Origin: an uncultured Akkermansia sp.
Lineage (GTDB): Bacteria; Verrucomicrobiota; Verrucomicrobiia; Verrucomicrobiales; Akkermansiaceae
DNA length: 39,760 nucleotides
Direction: 5' to 3'
NCBI GenBank assembly: GCA_947631435.1
Contig: CANRLM010000015.1
Location: 1-39,760 of the forward strand
Of this stretch, positions 16,501-23,696 are shown one piece after another. A program made the position numbers and the translations under genes. The notes under the pieces are model-generated. The model searched no databases, was not told the origin of the DNA, and was given only the letters and a program-made list of their open reading frames with translations. Every line of letters starts with the position of its first letter. Position 1 is the stretch's first letter.

Positions 16501-17840
16501 GATTGGCTGACAAGTACATGGTGCGCGAATGGGTGAAAGAAAAGGTCGGAGAGAAATATCTTATCCCCCTGTTGGGCGTTTATGATCGATTTGAAGACAT
16601 CGACTTTGATCAGTTGCCCAATCAATTTGTCATCAAATGTAATCATGGTAGCGGCTATAATATTGTTGTCAAAGATAAATCTCAACTTGATCTCGCTGCT
16701 GCAAAATTGAAGGTGGATAGGTGGATGCGTGATAATTTCGCGTTTAGGTATGGCTTCGAACTTCATTATCGAGATATTCAACCTAAGATATTGATTGAGC
16801 AATATGTTACAAATGATGGACAAAATTTATATGACTACAAATTTTGGTGCTTTAACGGAGAAGTCAAATATATGCAGTTTAGGGATGATTTCTCTGACAA
16901 TTTGAAAATGGTCTTTTACGATCTCAATTGGGAACGGCAACCGTTTTATTATGATCATCCACTTTATGAGCAAGAATTAGAAAAACCGGATAATTTGGAT
17001 GAAATGATCTTGATTGCTAAAATGTGTTGCCAAGGTTTCCCATTCGTATGTGTCGATTTATATCGCCTAAATGATGGGACGATTAAATTTGGAGAAATGA
17101 CATTCACGCGTTCCAGTGGATCAGGGCATTGGAATGACGAGAGATATAACTTAATGATGGGAGAATTTATAAATCTCCCCGAATTAGCCTACGATATAGA
17201 CACGGGCGAATATTACAACCCTCGAGAAAGGTCGAGGAATAGACCTCGACCTTTCCTGTTGTTGAATTGGTACAGGAGACATTGTCTGCTGGAGAAATTC
17301 AAATCATTGTGTATTAAACACATTTGCAATCAGTTAGGACTGGCACGAATCGGTATTAAAAATATCGGCACAGCAGAAAATGCCGTCGCAATCGACGCGG
17401 AAAATGGCACAATTTCAGAACCTGAGTGGTTTAAAGATGCACAGGGAGTGGGGCAGGTTCTGAGGAGTTCAGCAAGAAAGGGGAACATAGAAATCTCCAT
17501 CATCACCACAGGTAAGCTCATGCTGACCTTTCAAGGTCCTGATATGCGATTTGAAGGCAAACGATTCCCGGTATGGATAGACTACAAATCCATCAAAATT
17601 GACGGTAAGGAGGTTCTCCCCTCACCTGTTGCGACATGGCATGGTAAGCCGTGGCATTATGAAATGCTTGTGAAAGATGGGCAGGTTGTAAGTGTTGAAT
17701 ATGAGCAACAACCTCATTTCTATTCTCGGCGGGAATTGAAGTGGACCATCTTGAAACTCAACCCAACGTCGGATCTCATTGAAAATAACATCAAAGACTT
17801 AACAAATGAAATCAGAAAAATGGTAAGTCATGCAAAATAA
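13548..17840 (+). CDS. Multidomain GT2 / GT2 / GT-A / TupA-like ATP-grasp fusion protein
   Basis: 1430 residues, cytoplasmic, paralogue of the upstream fusion with one extra GT2. Domain order: GT2-1 (about 55-300; IDDGSTD, LDSDD); GT2-2 (388-640; VDDASTD, VDADD); GT-A (682-925; TADDDNIY, 769-776); TupA-like ATP-grasp (945-1225; FVIKCNHGSGYN, YDYKFWCFNG, IKFGEMTF); C-terminal beta-rich domain (1275-1405; FQGPDMRFEGKRFP, TWHGKPWHYE). Each GT2 is preceded by the same linker type (QN-x-x-D-x-x-PKVSVI), which marks module borders. The start overlaps the preceding stop by one base, implying translational coupling, and the last 11 bases overlap the next gene. With four presumed transferase sites, the pair could build much of a repeat unit. 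Sugar specificities are unknown. Confidence 0.88.
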   Translation: MRGRTITRCKHTRMNGNMRKEGNSPKDRTVQVQNAEGESNTTAYVITQNQIDYVPKVSVIIPVYSAEAYLRECLNSVVNQTLKEIEIICIDDGSTDSSLSILKEYAQKDPRISVLQQENLHAGVARNAGIAVAQGDYIHFLDSDDWVDADTYEKLTALITRHGVELLKFCSFSFDNQKKEIVSSYFTDMRALQENDFEKSYSLNRDYKLLVRISDAPWSGIYLRHFLLQHNIRFDNLLCANDTSFFYRCLLHARKVYITKEKFVYYRINNISSLIGIRAHNFDCQIRQFFIILNIIRSCRQNIISCVRQHLINSIYYRYLTYIKNPYLEPACKDKIRTLIRDFNTHVCRDEINVEYLAYFDDIREEKMPEREGREMAHIVAQNRLDFKPKVSVIIPVYNAEEFLKECLDSVVNQTLRELEIICVDDASTDHSLEILKGYARENPRITIISNSENTGAPGAVKNLGLSCAKGSYIGFVDADDQIDTHFFEELFNLAVRHGADIAATRVVVRFSENKESRTVIPCTSNVLVTMAQKKELMIESGANWNKIYKKELLDTFHIRCYEKKNIAEDNYFSMIAMSVSKKIVLTDRVAYYYRRHEGSVTADKRTAKDFLIFDVYAKVEAFIRSTFKNREEPYIQAVREREYQDFTWFIHDCDEKWQLAFKKRLAEDFPDVYHKIVPRDLIVSLTSYPARIGTVNQTIESIVNQSLKPDKLILWLAPEQFPNKEADLPQDLLDLQNQGLTIDWYHDIGSYKKLIPTLRRYPDAIIVTADDDNIYERDWLKRLFDSYQQFPHDIQCHRVTKFFYDDRFRIITGGHDYYKGDSFLNKLVGLGGVLYPPHCFYKDILNEELFRRLTPTNDDQWFWMQAVLNGVRVRVVHQPIIEANYIPGTQEKGLTKINDAGEKLFWKDFDRLMAYYPKIREIFISENKREKSKIINKPIPYKQSLQSWYRRISKNKSFDIDHPQTFNEKIQWLKLYDSTPIKTRLADKYMVREWVKEKVGEKYLIPLLGVYDRFEDIDFDQLPNQFVIKCNHGSGYNIVVKDKSQLDLAAAKLKVDRWMRDNFAFRYGFELHYRDIQPKILIEQYVTNDGQNLYDYKFWCFNGEVKYMQFRDDFSDNLKMVFYDLNWERQPFYYDHPLYEQELEKPDNLDEMILIAKMCCQGFPFVCVDLYRLNDGTIKFGEMTFTRSSGSGHWNDERYNLMMGEFINLPELAYDIDTGEYYNPRERSRNRPRPFLLLNWYRRHCLLEKFKSLCIKHICNQLGLARIGIKNIGTAENAVAIDAENGTISEPEWFKDAQGVGQVLRSSARKGNIEISIITTGKLMLTFQGPDMRFEGKRFPVWIDYKSIKIDGKEVLPSPVATWHGKPWHYEMLVKDGQVVSVEYEQQPHFYSRRELKWTILKLNPTSDLIENNIKDLTNEIRKMVSHAK
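13709..13938 (+). repeat. Long direct repeat I, copy 2
   Basis: Counterpart of 10341-10570, offset by 3368 bases, with a few mostly silent differences. Confidence 0.85.
15592..17765 (+). repeat. Long direct repeat II, copy 2
   Basis: Counterpart of 11276-13450. The offset is 4316 bases at its start, larger than for repeat I because of the inserted second GT2 module. Confidence 0.85.
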
Positions 17841-18627
17841 ACCATCAGAACCGAAGACCGCGAAATCTTCTGGAGAGAAGCAAGTAACCATGTTGAAACT
17901 AGTGCGGGAACACGAGCAGAAGCTTGCCGCCATGGAAGAAAAGTTGGAGCTTTGCTACAATGAGTTGAAGGAGCTCAATTACGCTCATCTCCTGCATGAC
18001 GGCATGAGGGAGAGTACCTGGTTGAAGAATCAGACCTTCGACTTGCACAACTGGGCAGCTAATTACAGCTTTATCTATCTGTTGTTCCGCATTTTGGACA
18101 AGATTGAGCCGCGAAACATCCTTGAGTTTGGCCTAGGACAGACGACGAAGTTGACGACTCAGTATATCGTACACAAAAATCCCAAGGCACACCTCAACGT
18201 ATGCGAGCACAGCCTCGATTGGATCAAAATTTATAAGCCGGAATTGCCGACGCATAAGCACATCCGCGTCAATCATCTCGATTTAGAGTATTTTGATTAC
18301 TGGCGCAAGAGGAATGATAAATATGCGGGATTACTGGAATTGGTAGGGGACAAGAAGTTTGATTTGATTATTGTGGATGGTCCGGTGGGGGGAGGAAAGA
18401 ATTTGCCGCGCTCCAATGTGTTGGATTTGATCGGACATGGGAATTTGGCAAAAGACTTCGTGATCATTTTTGACGATGCTGAGCGCGAGGGAGAGAAAAA
18501 TACAATTAGGAAGACGCAAGCAGCGTTGAGGAAGAAATCGATCGCTTTTCAAACCTTTGAAAGATTTGGCATTAAGAGGCAGGCTTACATCGTGAGCCAG
18601 AGTCGGGTCTTTGCCGCCTTTTTATGA
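17830..18627 (+). CDS. SAM-dependent methyltransferase-like protein
   Basis: 265 residues, soluble. An N-terminal coiled-coil segment (about 18-50, EHEQKLAAMEEKLELCYNEL) precedes a class I Rossmann-type fold: ILEFGLGQTTKLT (97-109) as motif I, an acidic strand end in LNVCEHSLDW, and FDLIIVDGPVGGGK (177-190), then VIIFDDAE. The glycine loop is G-x-G-x-T, somewhat degenerate compared with E/D-x-G-x-G-x-G, so S-adenosylmethionine binding is probable but not certain. It overlaps the preceding fusion gene by 11 bases and so is part of the same transcript. A role in capping or methylating the glycan would fit but is inferred. Confidence 0.7.
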   Translation: MQNKPSEPKTAKSSGEKQVTMLKLVREHEQKLAAMEEKLELCYNELKELNYAHLLHDGMRESTWLKNQTFDLHNWAANYSFIYLLFRILDKIEPRNILEFGLGQTTKLTTQYIVHKNPKAHLNVCEHSLDWIKIYKPELPTHKHIRVNHLDLEYFDYWRKRNDKYAGLLELVGDKKFDLIIVDGPVGGGKNLPRSNVLDLIGHGNLAKDFVIIFDDAEREGEKNTIRKTQAALRKKSIAFQTFERFGIKRQAYIVSQSRVFAAFL

Positions 18628-18670
18628 AAATGCTATCATTAAACCTGTAAAACATTCAGTTTGCTACAAC

Positions 18671-18785
18671 ATGAAAAGAATCATAAAAGCATTGTTTGGT
18701 GGGCTTGTCTTAAGCATGGTTGCCTTGTTATCAAAAATTGAAAAGGCGATGCAGTGGGACAAGCCAAAGCGAAGCGAGATAACTG
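18671..18785 (+). pseudogene. Remnant of the N-terminus of a GtrII-like membrane glycosyltransferase gene
   Basis: The stretch encodes MKRIIKALFGGLVLSMV, almost the same as the first residues of the genes at 25061 and 27378. DNA similarity continues after the frame is lost: ggcgatgca, gtgga and ccaaagcga appear in the same order as in those genes' codons 29-38. Everything beyond is missing. The remainder of the 350-base gap up to 18979 shows no gene; it may hold further unrecognisable debris. Confidence 0.75.
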
Positions 18786-18966
18786 GAGATATCCTTTCTT
18801 CATGACCTTCCGTTGCATACTACACACGGTGAATTATGAACAGCATCCTATCAATTTCTTTTCTAAGCACTATCCGTTTTCTGAAGATTATCACTGTGTC
18901 ATTCCGTATTTAGAGCCGCCACTATTCTCAGTTATCTGTCACAATTTTGGTCACATAGCCAGTAAA

Positions 18967-18972
18967 TATAAT
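18967..18972 (+). promoter_or_regulatory. -10 box (TATAAT) close to the SGNH gene start
   Basis: A perfect TATAAT ends six bases before the ATG at 18979, so transcription would begin at or next to the start codon. The -35 region (attttgg near 18944-18950) is weak. Confidence 0.4.
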
Positions 18973-18978
18973 GTAAAT

Positions 18979-20757
18979 ATGAAAATTAAGACACTTCTCA
19001 TAACAATATGTTTGACACTCATCTCCAATATACTTTGGGTGCCATTGGTCACGCAATATGATTTTAAGAGCATAGTAGCAACTCTTGTGAACAAGAATGC
19101 TCGCGTGGATATCGTTCTTGAAGCGGACGAGATTAATGAGGAACCATTCAGGATGTTGTCAGTAACAAAGTATGTTTTTCCAGAGTGGGGAAAGAAGAAA
19201 CGCAGTCAGCTAGCAATGGTAGAATTGCCCATATCGAATCGTAAAGAAAGGCACCTAATAGAGTTGCAAGCTCTCAAAAAAGGGCAACTTTGTATCGTAT
19301 TTCGAGGTCCGGACAAAAGGGAAGAGGGGAAAAGGTATCCTGTTGTCGTGGATTATGAAAATCTGGAAATCAATGGGCGAAATGTTTTTCATGGAAAGAA
19401 AGTGGCTTGGTATGACAAGAGCTTCTATGAAAAATTAAACGTTGTAGAAGGAGAGAAAATAAACATTGGTATCGATATCGTTAAGCATCAATTTAATTGG
19501 AATGATCTAGAACTACAAAAAATTAAATCTCTTCTTTGGTTTATTTTAACGGGGAATATTATCGTTTTCTTGTTATTTTTTCTAATCTTATCTCGTTTAG
19601 GCAAAATAGGGAAGAAAAATACGATGTTTGACTTTGTATTTCTGTCAGTGTTTTTTTTCTTGTTGCTTGTTCCGATGAGTCATATCTCTGAAGAAACTAT
19701 TTCATTGCAAGAAAATAGAACATTAGCAGTCAAACCCCATCTGAAAGATATTTTAGAAGAGAAAACAGAGTACGGGAAAAAATTTGAAGAGTGGTTTAAC
19801 GACCATTTTCGTGGTCGAAATTCATTGGTGGGCTTACATAGTTGTGTAAGAAATAAGTTCAATAGGTACATAAAAAATTCGAGAGCGGTATATTTCAAAG
19901 ATAACGGTTGGATGTTCCTGTTCCCTCTTGTGCTTGATCACAAACGAGCCATAGCAGAATCATGCATTCAAAATTTTGTAAAATTTGATAATTTTTGTAA
20001 AGAGAATAAGATTAAGTTTTATGTCCTTGCCGTTCCACGGAAACAAACTATTTATTACGAGTATTTAACCGATTTTGGCTATGATAAAAGGCAAAGCGAT
20101 AATTTAGAACAGATCTATGCTGAGATCAAGGACGCCACGAACAACGCTGGAATACCTCTCATTTACCCTGTCGAGGAATTAAAAAGGGGAAAACAGGAAG
20201 ATTACGTCTATTATAAGTGGACTCATCACTGGACTGAATGGGGAGCATACATAGGTTACCAAGCACTGATGAAGGAAGTTAAAAAAGACTTTGCAACGAT
20301 TCACGTTGCGCAGCTTGAGGATTTTAATATAACAAAAAATTCTTTAATTAGAGATACATGGGACGAGCAATATTACCCTGGAGGACTCGAGCATTTTTTA
20401 CATATCGACTCCAGAAAAATCAAGGACAAACCTACTTATACATATTACGATCATAAAGATCTCATAAATCTGAAAGTGAAAGTGGGGAAATACATGAAGG
20501 ATTTTTCCTACTCAAAAGGGAAATATAAAATCATGCTTATCGGTAACTCGATGAACGATATCCTAAATCGCTTTCTGCCGTATTCTGCCAAAGAATTAAA
20601 ATATATAAAGGTTAATGCAGGGCACGCAAATAAAATTGGCATCTGGAAAATTATGAAACTGTATAAGAATGAAATCGTTTCATTTAAACCAGATATTCTT
20701 ATATTTTCTACCGATGTAGGAGCCTTTTCAATAATGAAGCAGTTATTCCAGGAATAA
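18979..20757 (+). CDS. AlgJ/DltD-like SGNH-fold membrane protein with added N-terminal domain
   Basis: 592 residues. A membrane anchor (4-23) is followed by the shared beta-rich domain (about 75-170; VFRGPDKREEGKRYP, AWYDKSFYEK), two membrane helices (185-204, 216-234), and an AlgJ/AlgX/DHHW-type domain (about 240-592) with ENRTLAVKP, FEEWFNDHFRGRNSL, and VYFKDNGWMFL. Topology places both soluble parts in the periplasm. The likely nucleophile is S524 in LIGNSMND. The DHHW motif reads T415-HHW, so the usual Asp is replaced by Thr. Partnered with the MBOAT gene downstream, it should take part in O-acylation of exported glycan. ATG 18979 is chosen over upstream starts because it begins the anchor and follows a -10 box. 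Confidence 0.82.
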   Translation: MKIKTLLITICLTLISNILWVPLVTQYDFKSIVATLVNKNARVDIVLEADEINEEPFRMLSVTKYVFPEWGKKKRSQLAMVELPISNRKERHLIELQALKKGQLCIVFRGPDKREEGKRYPVVVDYENLEINGRNVFHGKKVAWYDKSFYEKLNVVEGEKINIGIDIVKHQFNWNDLELQKIKSLLWFILTGNIIVFLLFFLILSRLGKIGKKNTMFDFVFLSVFFFLLLVPMSHISEETISLQENRTLAVKPHLKDILEEKTEYGKKFEEWFNDHFRGRNSLVGLHSCVRNKFNRYIKNSRAVYFKDNGWMFLFPLVLDHKRAIAESCIQNFVKFDNFCKENKIKFYVLAVPRKQTIYYEYLTDFGYDKRQSDNLEQIYAEIKDATNNAGIPLIYPVEELKRGKQEDYVYYKWTHHWTEWGAYIGYQALMKEVKKDFATIHVAQLEDFNITKNSLIRDTWDEQYYPGGLEHFLHIDSRKIKDKPTYTYYDHKDLINLKVKVGKYMKDFSYSKGKYKIMLIGNSMNDILNRFLPYSAKELKYIKVNAGHANKIGIWKIMKLYKNEIVSFKPDILIFSTDVGAFSIMKQLFQE

Positions 20758-20787
20758 GAAAAAATCCTTCAGATACAAAAAATCATC

Positions 20788-21000
20788 ATGAATGACAAAA
20801 TCTCTCGTCCCTTATCTTTCACAACTGAAAACGGATTTGGTACCAGTTACTCCCCGGTTACTTCTGGAAACGCATGTTCCTCTGCTGTCGTCACGTCCTT
20901 TACGGAGTCATCGTATCTATGGAAATCAACTACATCAAATACTGCTCCCCTCTCATCACCGTTAATTGGGCACAGAGGGGCAGGAAATGGTCAAACTGCG
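20788..21000 (+). pseudogene. Decayed pgpA copy
   Basis: Opens with codons for MNDKISRPLSFTTENGFG, matching the intact pgpA at 29651 (MSNKIYRFLCYTAGSGFG) and its following block (Y-x-P-x-x-SG). After a frameshift and a deletion of about 70 bases, a second block (20911-20975) parallels the GVIASKEILKY...SLIIID part as GVIVSMEI...PLI. An open frame runs on to 21141 but resembles nothing. The rest of the gap to 21167 shows no gene. Confidence 0.8.
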
Positions 21001-21166
21001 CGCAACAGAGAGGTGAATTTAAACGTTCCGCGATTCAGCTCTCCTATGATGCCTCCAGACCATCAAATAAAACTTCCCTTGTTAAACTTATGTGAATCTG
21101 TAAAACAAGGCCTAATCTGTTTTCTCCCCCACTCTGTCTAGAATGCTCTGTTCAATCAAGTAAGCC

Positions 21167-22627
21167 ATGTTATTCTCATCCACAACATTCCTGTTTTTGT
21201 TCCTGCCGATCGTGTGCGCCCTGTACCTCTTGGTGAGGAAGGAGCTGAAGGACTATGTCCTGCTCCTGGCAAGCATCTTCTTCTACGCCTGGGGAGAACC
21301 TCGGTATGTGGCGGTGATGCTGCTCACCATCATTATCAACTACGTCGGCGCTATTCTGATCTCGAAGTACAAGTGTAAAAAGGCGTTGCTTCTGCTCACC
21401 ATTTTGGGAGACCTGAGCTTCCTGTTCTACTTCAAATACTTCAACTTCTTTGTTGAAAACATCAATGAGTTCCTTGGCGGGCACATCGACCTCATCAAGG
21501 TCATCATGCCCATTGGCATCTCCTTCTACACCTTCCAAGCCATCAGCTATGTTGTGGACGTTTACCGAGAGGAAGTCGAGCCGCAGAAAAACATCTACAA
21601 GCTCGCACTCTACATCAGCCTCTTCCCGCAGTTGGTGGCTGGACCTATCGTCAAGTACCACGACGTAGCCGACCAAATCGAGAATCGCACGGTGGACTTC
21701 GAGAAAGTCGCCTATGGCGTCAAACGCTTCATCGTGGGACTCGCCAAGAAGGTTCTCCTCGCCAATACACTGGGAGCCGTAGCCGACAAAGTGTTCACCC
21801 AACCGATCGACCAGCTGGACTGCATGACCACGTGGCTGGGAGCGGTCTGCTACACCTTCCAGATCTACTACGATTTCAGCGGGTACTCCGACATGGCCAT
21901 CGGTCTCGGCTCCATCTTCGGATTCAAATTCCTGGAAAACTTCAACTACCCCTACGTCTCGCGCAGCATCACCGAATATTGGCGGAGGTGGCACATATCA
22001 CTGGGAAGCTGGTTCAGGGACTATATGTTCCTGCCGATTATGTTCCTGCCGCTTGCACGCAATACGGCTATCTCGCGAAGCTACCGGTGGGTGATGAAAA
22101 AGGTAGGAAGTAAGGTTGCCAATGCCATCATGACCTTCATTGCGCTCCTCATCGTCTGGTTCTCGACCGGTTTCTGGCATGGCGCCGGGTGGACCTTCAT
22201 CGTGTGGGGTCTTTACAACGGCTTCTTCATCTTCATTGAGACCCTGACCGGATGGAACCGAGACCGAAAGAGCATCGGAGGCAAAGCGCTGCAGCATTTT
22301 TATGCCATGCTCGTGATCATCCTGGGACTCGTCATCTTCCGGTCAGACACCATGAATTATGCCTGGCATTACCTTTTGACCATGTTCGGAGCAGAGAGAG
22401 GAGAGACCGTGTACCACCTCATCTACTACGTGGATCGTATCGAAATCATCGCCCTCACCGTAGGCATCGTCTGTGCGGCGCCGTTGTGCAGCAAGATGCT
22501 GGAAGTAGAAGGGAGGAGCCAGCTACGGATAGCGGCGGTGAACCTCTGGCTGCTTGCGCTCTTCATCCTGTCGGCTGCCTCCATTGCCGCATCCACCTAC
22601 AACCCCTTCATCTACTTCAGATTCTGA
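21167..22627 (+). CDS. MBOAT-family O-acyltransferase (AlgI/DltB-like)
   Basis: 486 residues, polytopic with about ten to eleven helices. MBOAT signatures are MLFSSTTFLFLFLPIV at the start, ASIFFYAWGEPRY (35-47), YFNFF, MPIGISFYTFQAISYVVDVYR, FPQLVAGPI, YDFSGYSDMAIG (235-246), EYWRRWHISLG with H276, and the catalytic H338 in WFSTGFWHGAGW. These enzymes pass an acyl group across the inner membrane to an SGNH partner or glycan. Carrier protein, SDR and ligase genes directly downstream suggest a protein-bound acyl donor as in the Dlt pathway; AlgI-type acetylation is the alternative. Composition is clearly richer in G+C than the preceding gene. Confidence 0.93.
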   Translation: MLFSSTTFLFLFLPIVCALYLLVRKELKDYVLLLASIFFYAWGEPRYVAVMLLTIIINYVGAILISKYKCKKALLLLTILGDLSFLFYFKYFNFFVENINEFLGGHIDLIKVIMPIGISFYTFQAISYVVDVYREEVEPQKNIYKLALYISLFPQLVAGPIVKYHDVADQIENRTVDFEKVAYGVKRFIVGLAKKVLLANTLGAVADKVFTQPIDQLDCMTTWLGAVCYTFQIYYDFSGYSDMAIGLGSIFGFKFLENFNYPYVSRSITEYWRRWHISLGSWFRDYMFLPIMFLPLARNTAISRSYRWVMKKVGSKVANAIMTFIALLIVWFSTGFWHGAGWTFIVWGLYNGFFIFIETLTGWNRDRKSIGGKALQHFYAMLVIILGLVIFRSDTMNYAWHYLLTMFGAERGETVYHLIYYVDRIEIIALTVGIVCAAPLCSKMLEVEGRSQLRIAAVNLWLLALFILSAASIAASTYNPFIYFRF

Positions 22628-22699
22628 TAGTACGTATGAATAACCGGGGGAGTCATCCCCAATCACTTACCAAATCCAATTAACCACACCAACACCATT

Positions 22700-22993
22700 A
22701 TGAACAAAGAAAAGATACAGCAAATCATCATGGACATCCTTCGGGATTACTGTGAGCAGAACGGAATTACCGTCCCGGAACTGACCCCCAACACACCGTT
22801 GCTCGGCAGCAAGAGTGTCCTAGATTCCCTTGGGCTGGTCAGCGTCATCATCGACATCGAGAGCGCGTTTACCGATGAAGGAGCCGAAGTCTCTCTTGCA
22901 TCGGAGAGCGCCATGTCGGCGCGCATCAGTCCCTTCCGCTCCATAGGCTCCCTGAGCAACTACATAGCCGAGCAATTAGGCATCACCGATTGA
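22700..22993 (+). CDS. Acyl/peptidyl carrier protein
   Basis: 97 residues. A four-helix carrier protein with the phosphopantetheine serine S43 in VLDSLGLVSVI and the preceding TPLLGSKS loop. It lies 72 bases after the MBOAT gene and 3 bases before the SDR gene. The product is longer than a housekeeping ACP, with an extra stretch SLASESAMSARISPF before the last helix. Being dedicated to this cluster, it would carry the acyl group from the ligase to the MBOAT protein, like DltC. Modification needs a phosphopantetheinyl transferase that is not in the window. Confidence 0.9.
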   Translation: MNKEKIQQIIMDILRDYCEQNGITVPELTPNTPLLGSKSVLDSLGLVSVIIDIESAFTDEGAEVSLASESAMSARISPFRSIGSLSNYIAEQLGITD

Positions 22994-22996
22994 GAT

Positions 22997-23695
22997 ATGA
23001 ACCGGGTCATCATCATCACCGGAACGCGTAAGGGGATAGGGAATTACCTGGCGCAATGCTACCTTGAGGAGGGAGACATTGTGTATGGGTGCAGCAGGCG
23101 AGCCTGCGATATTTCCCACCCCAATTACCACCACACCTGCCTCAACGTGGCGGATGAGGAAGCCGTCATCGCCTGGGTGCGTCAAATCCACAATGAACAA
23201 AAGCGCATCGACGTGCTCATCAACAACGCCGGGATCGCTTCCATGAATCACGTGCTGCTCACCCCCGGCTCCACGGCGCAGAAGGTGATGGGGACCAACT
23301 TTATGGGGACCTTCCTCATGAGCCGTGAGGTGGCGAAGTACATGATGCGCCGCAAGGAGGGACGTATCGTCAACTACTCAACTGTGGCGGTACCGCTCAA
23401 CCTGCAGGGCGAGCTCGTGTATTCCTCGTCGAAGGCAGCTATCGAGCAACTCACCCGCGTGCTGGCAGGAGAGATCGGGCAAACGGGAGTGACCGTCAAC
23501 GCCGTGGGACCCACGCCCATTGACACGGACCTCATCAAAAACGTCCCGGCGGAAAAGATTCAGGCGCTCATCGACCGCCAAAGCATCAAACGCTTCGGGA
23601 AGTATGAGGATGTGAAGAATGTCATCGATTTCTACCTGCGCCCGGAGAGCGACTTCATCACGGGGCAAATCATCTATCTGGGAGGTATCAACTGA
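22997..23695 (+). CDS. Short-chain dehydrogenase/reductase, FabG-like
   Basis: 232 residues, classical SDR: cofactor loop TGTRKGIG (8-15), NNAG (76-79), the catalytic Ser in NYST (128), Y142 and K146 in YSSSK, and a C-terminal GQIIYLGG. FabG-type enzymes reduce 3-oxoacyl-ACP to 3-hydroxyacyl-ACP. Between a carrier protein (3-base gap) and an AMP-forming ligase (1-base gap), it most plausibly reduces an acyl group tethered to that carrier, making a hydroxyacyl substituent. A sugar-nucleotide substrate cannot be excluded. Classical Dlt operons lack such a gene. Confidence 0.88.
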   Translation: MNRVIIITGTRKGIGNYLAQCYLEEGDIVYGCSRRACDISHPNYHHTCLNVADEEAVIAWVRQIHNEQKRIDVLINNAGIASMNHVLLTPGSTAQKVMGTNFMGTFLMSREVAKYMMRRKEGRIVNYSTVAVPLNLQGELVYSSSKAAIEQLTRVLAGEIGQTGVTVNAVGPTPIDTDLIKNVPAEKIQALIDRQSIKRFGKYEDVKNVIDFYLRPESDFITGQIIYLGGIN

Positions 23696-23696
23696 T

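Noticed and set aside
19651..19658. T8 tract in the SGNH gene as a second contingency tract
   Set aside because: Short, encodes Phe residues of a membrane helix, and the frame is intact.
20788..21141. A 117-residue open frame as a genuine small gene
   Set aside because: Its first part matches the start of pgpA and a second block matches in another frame, so it is a decayed copy.
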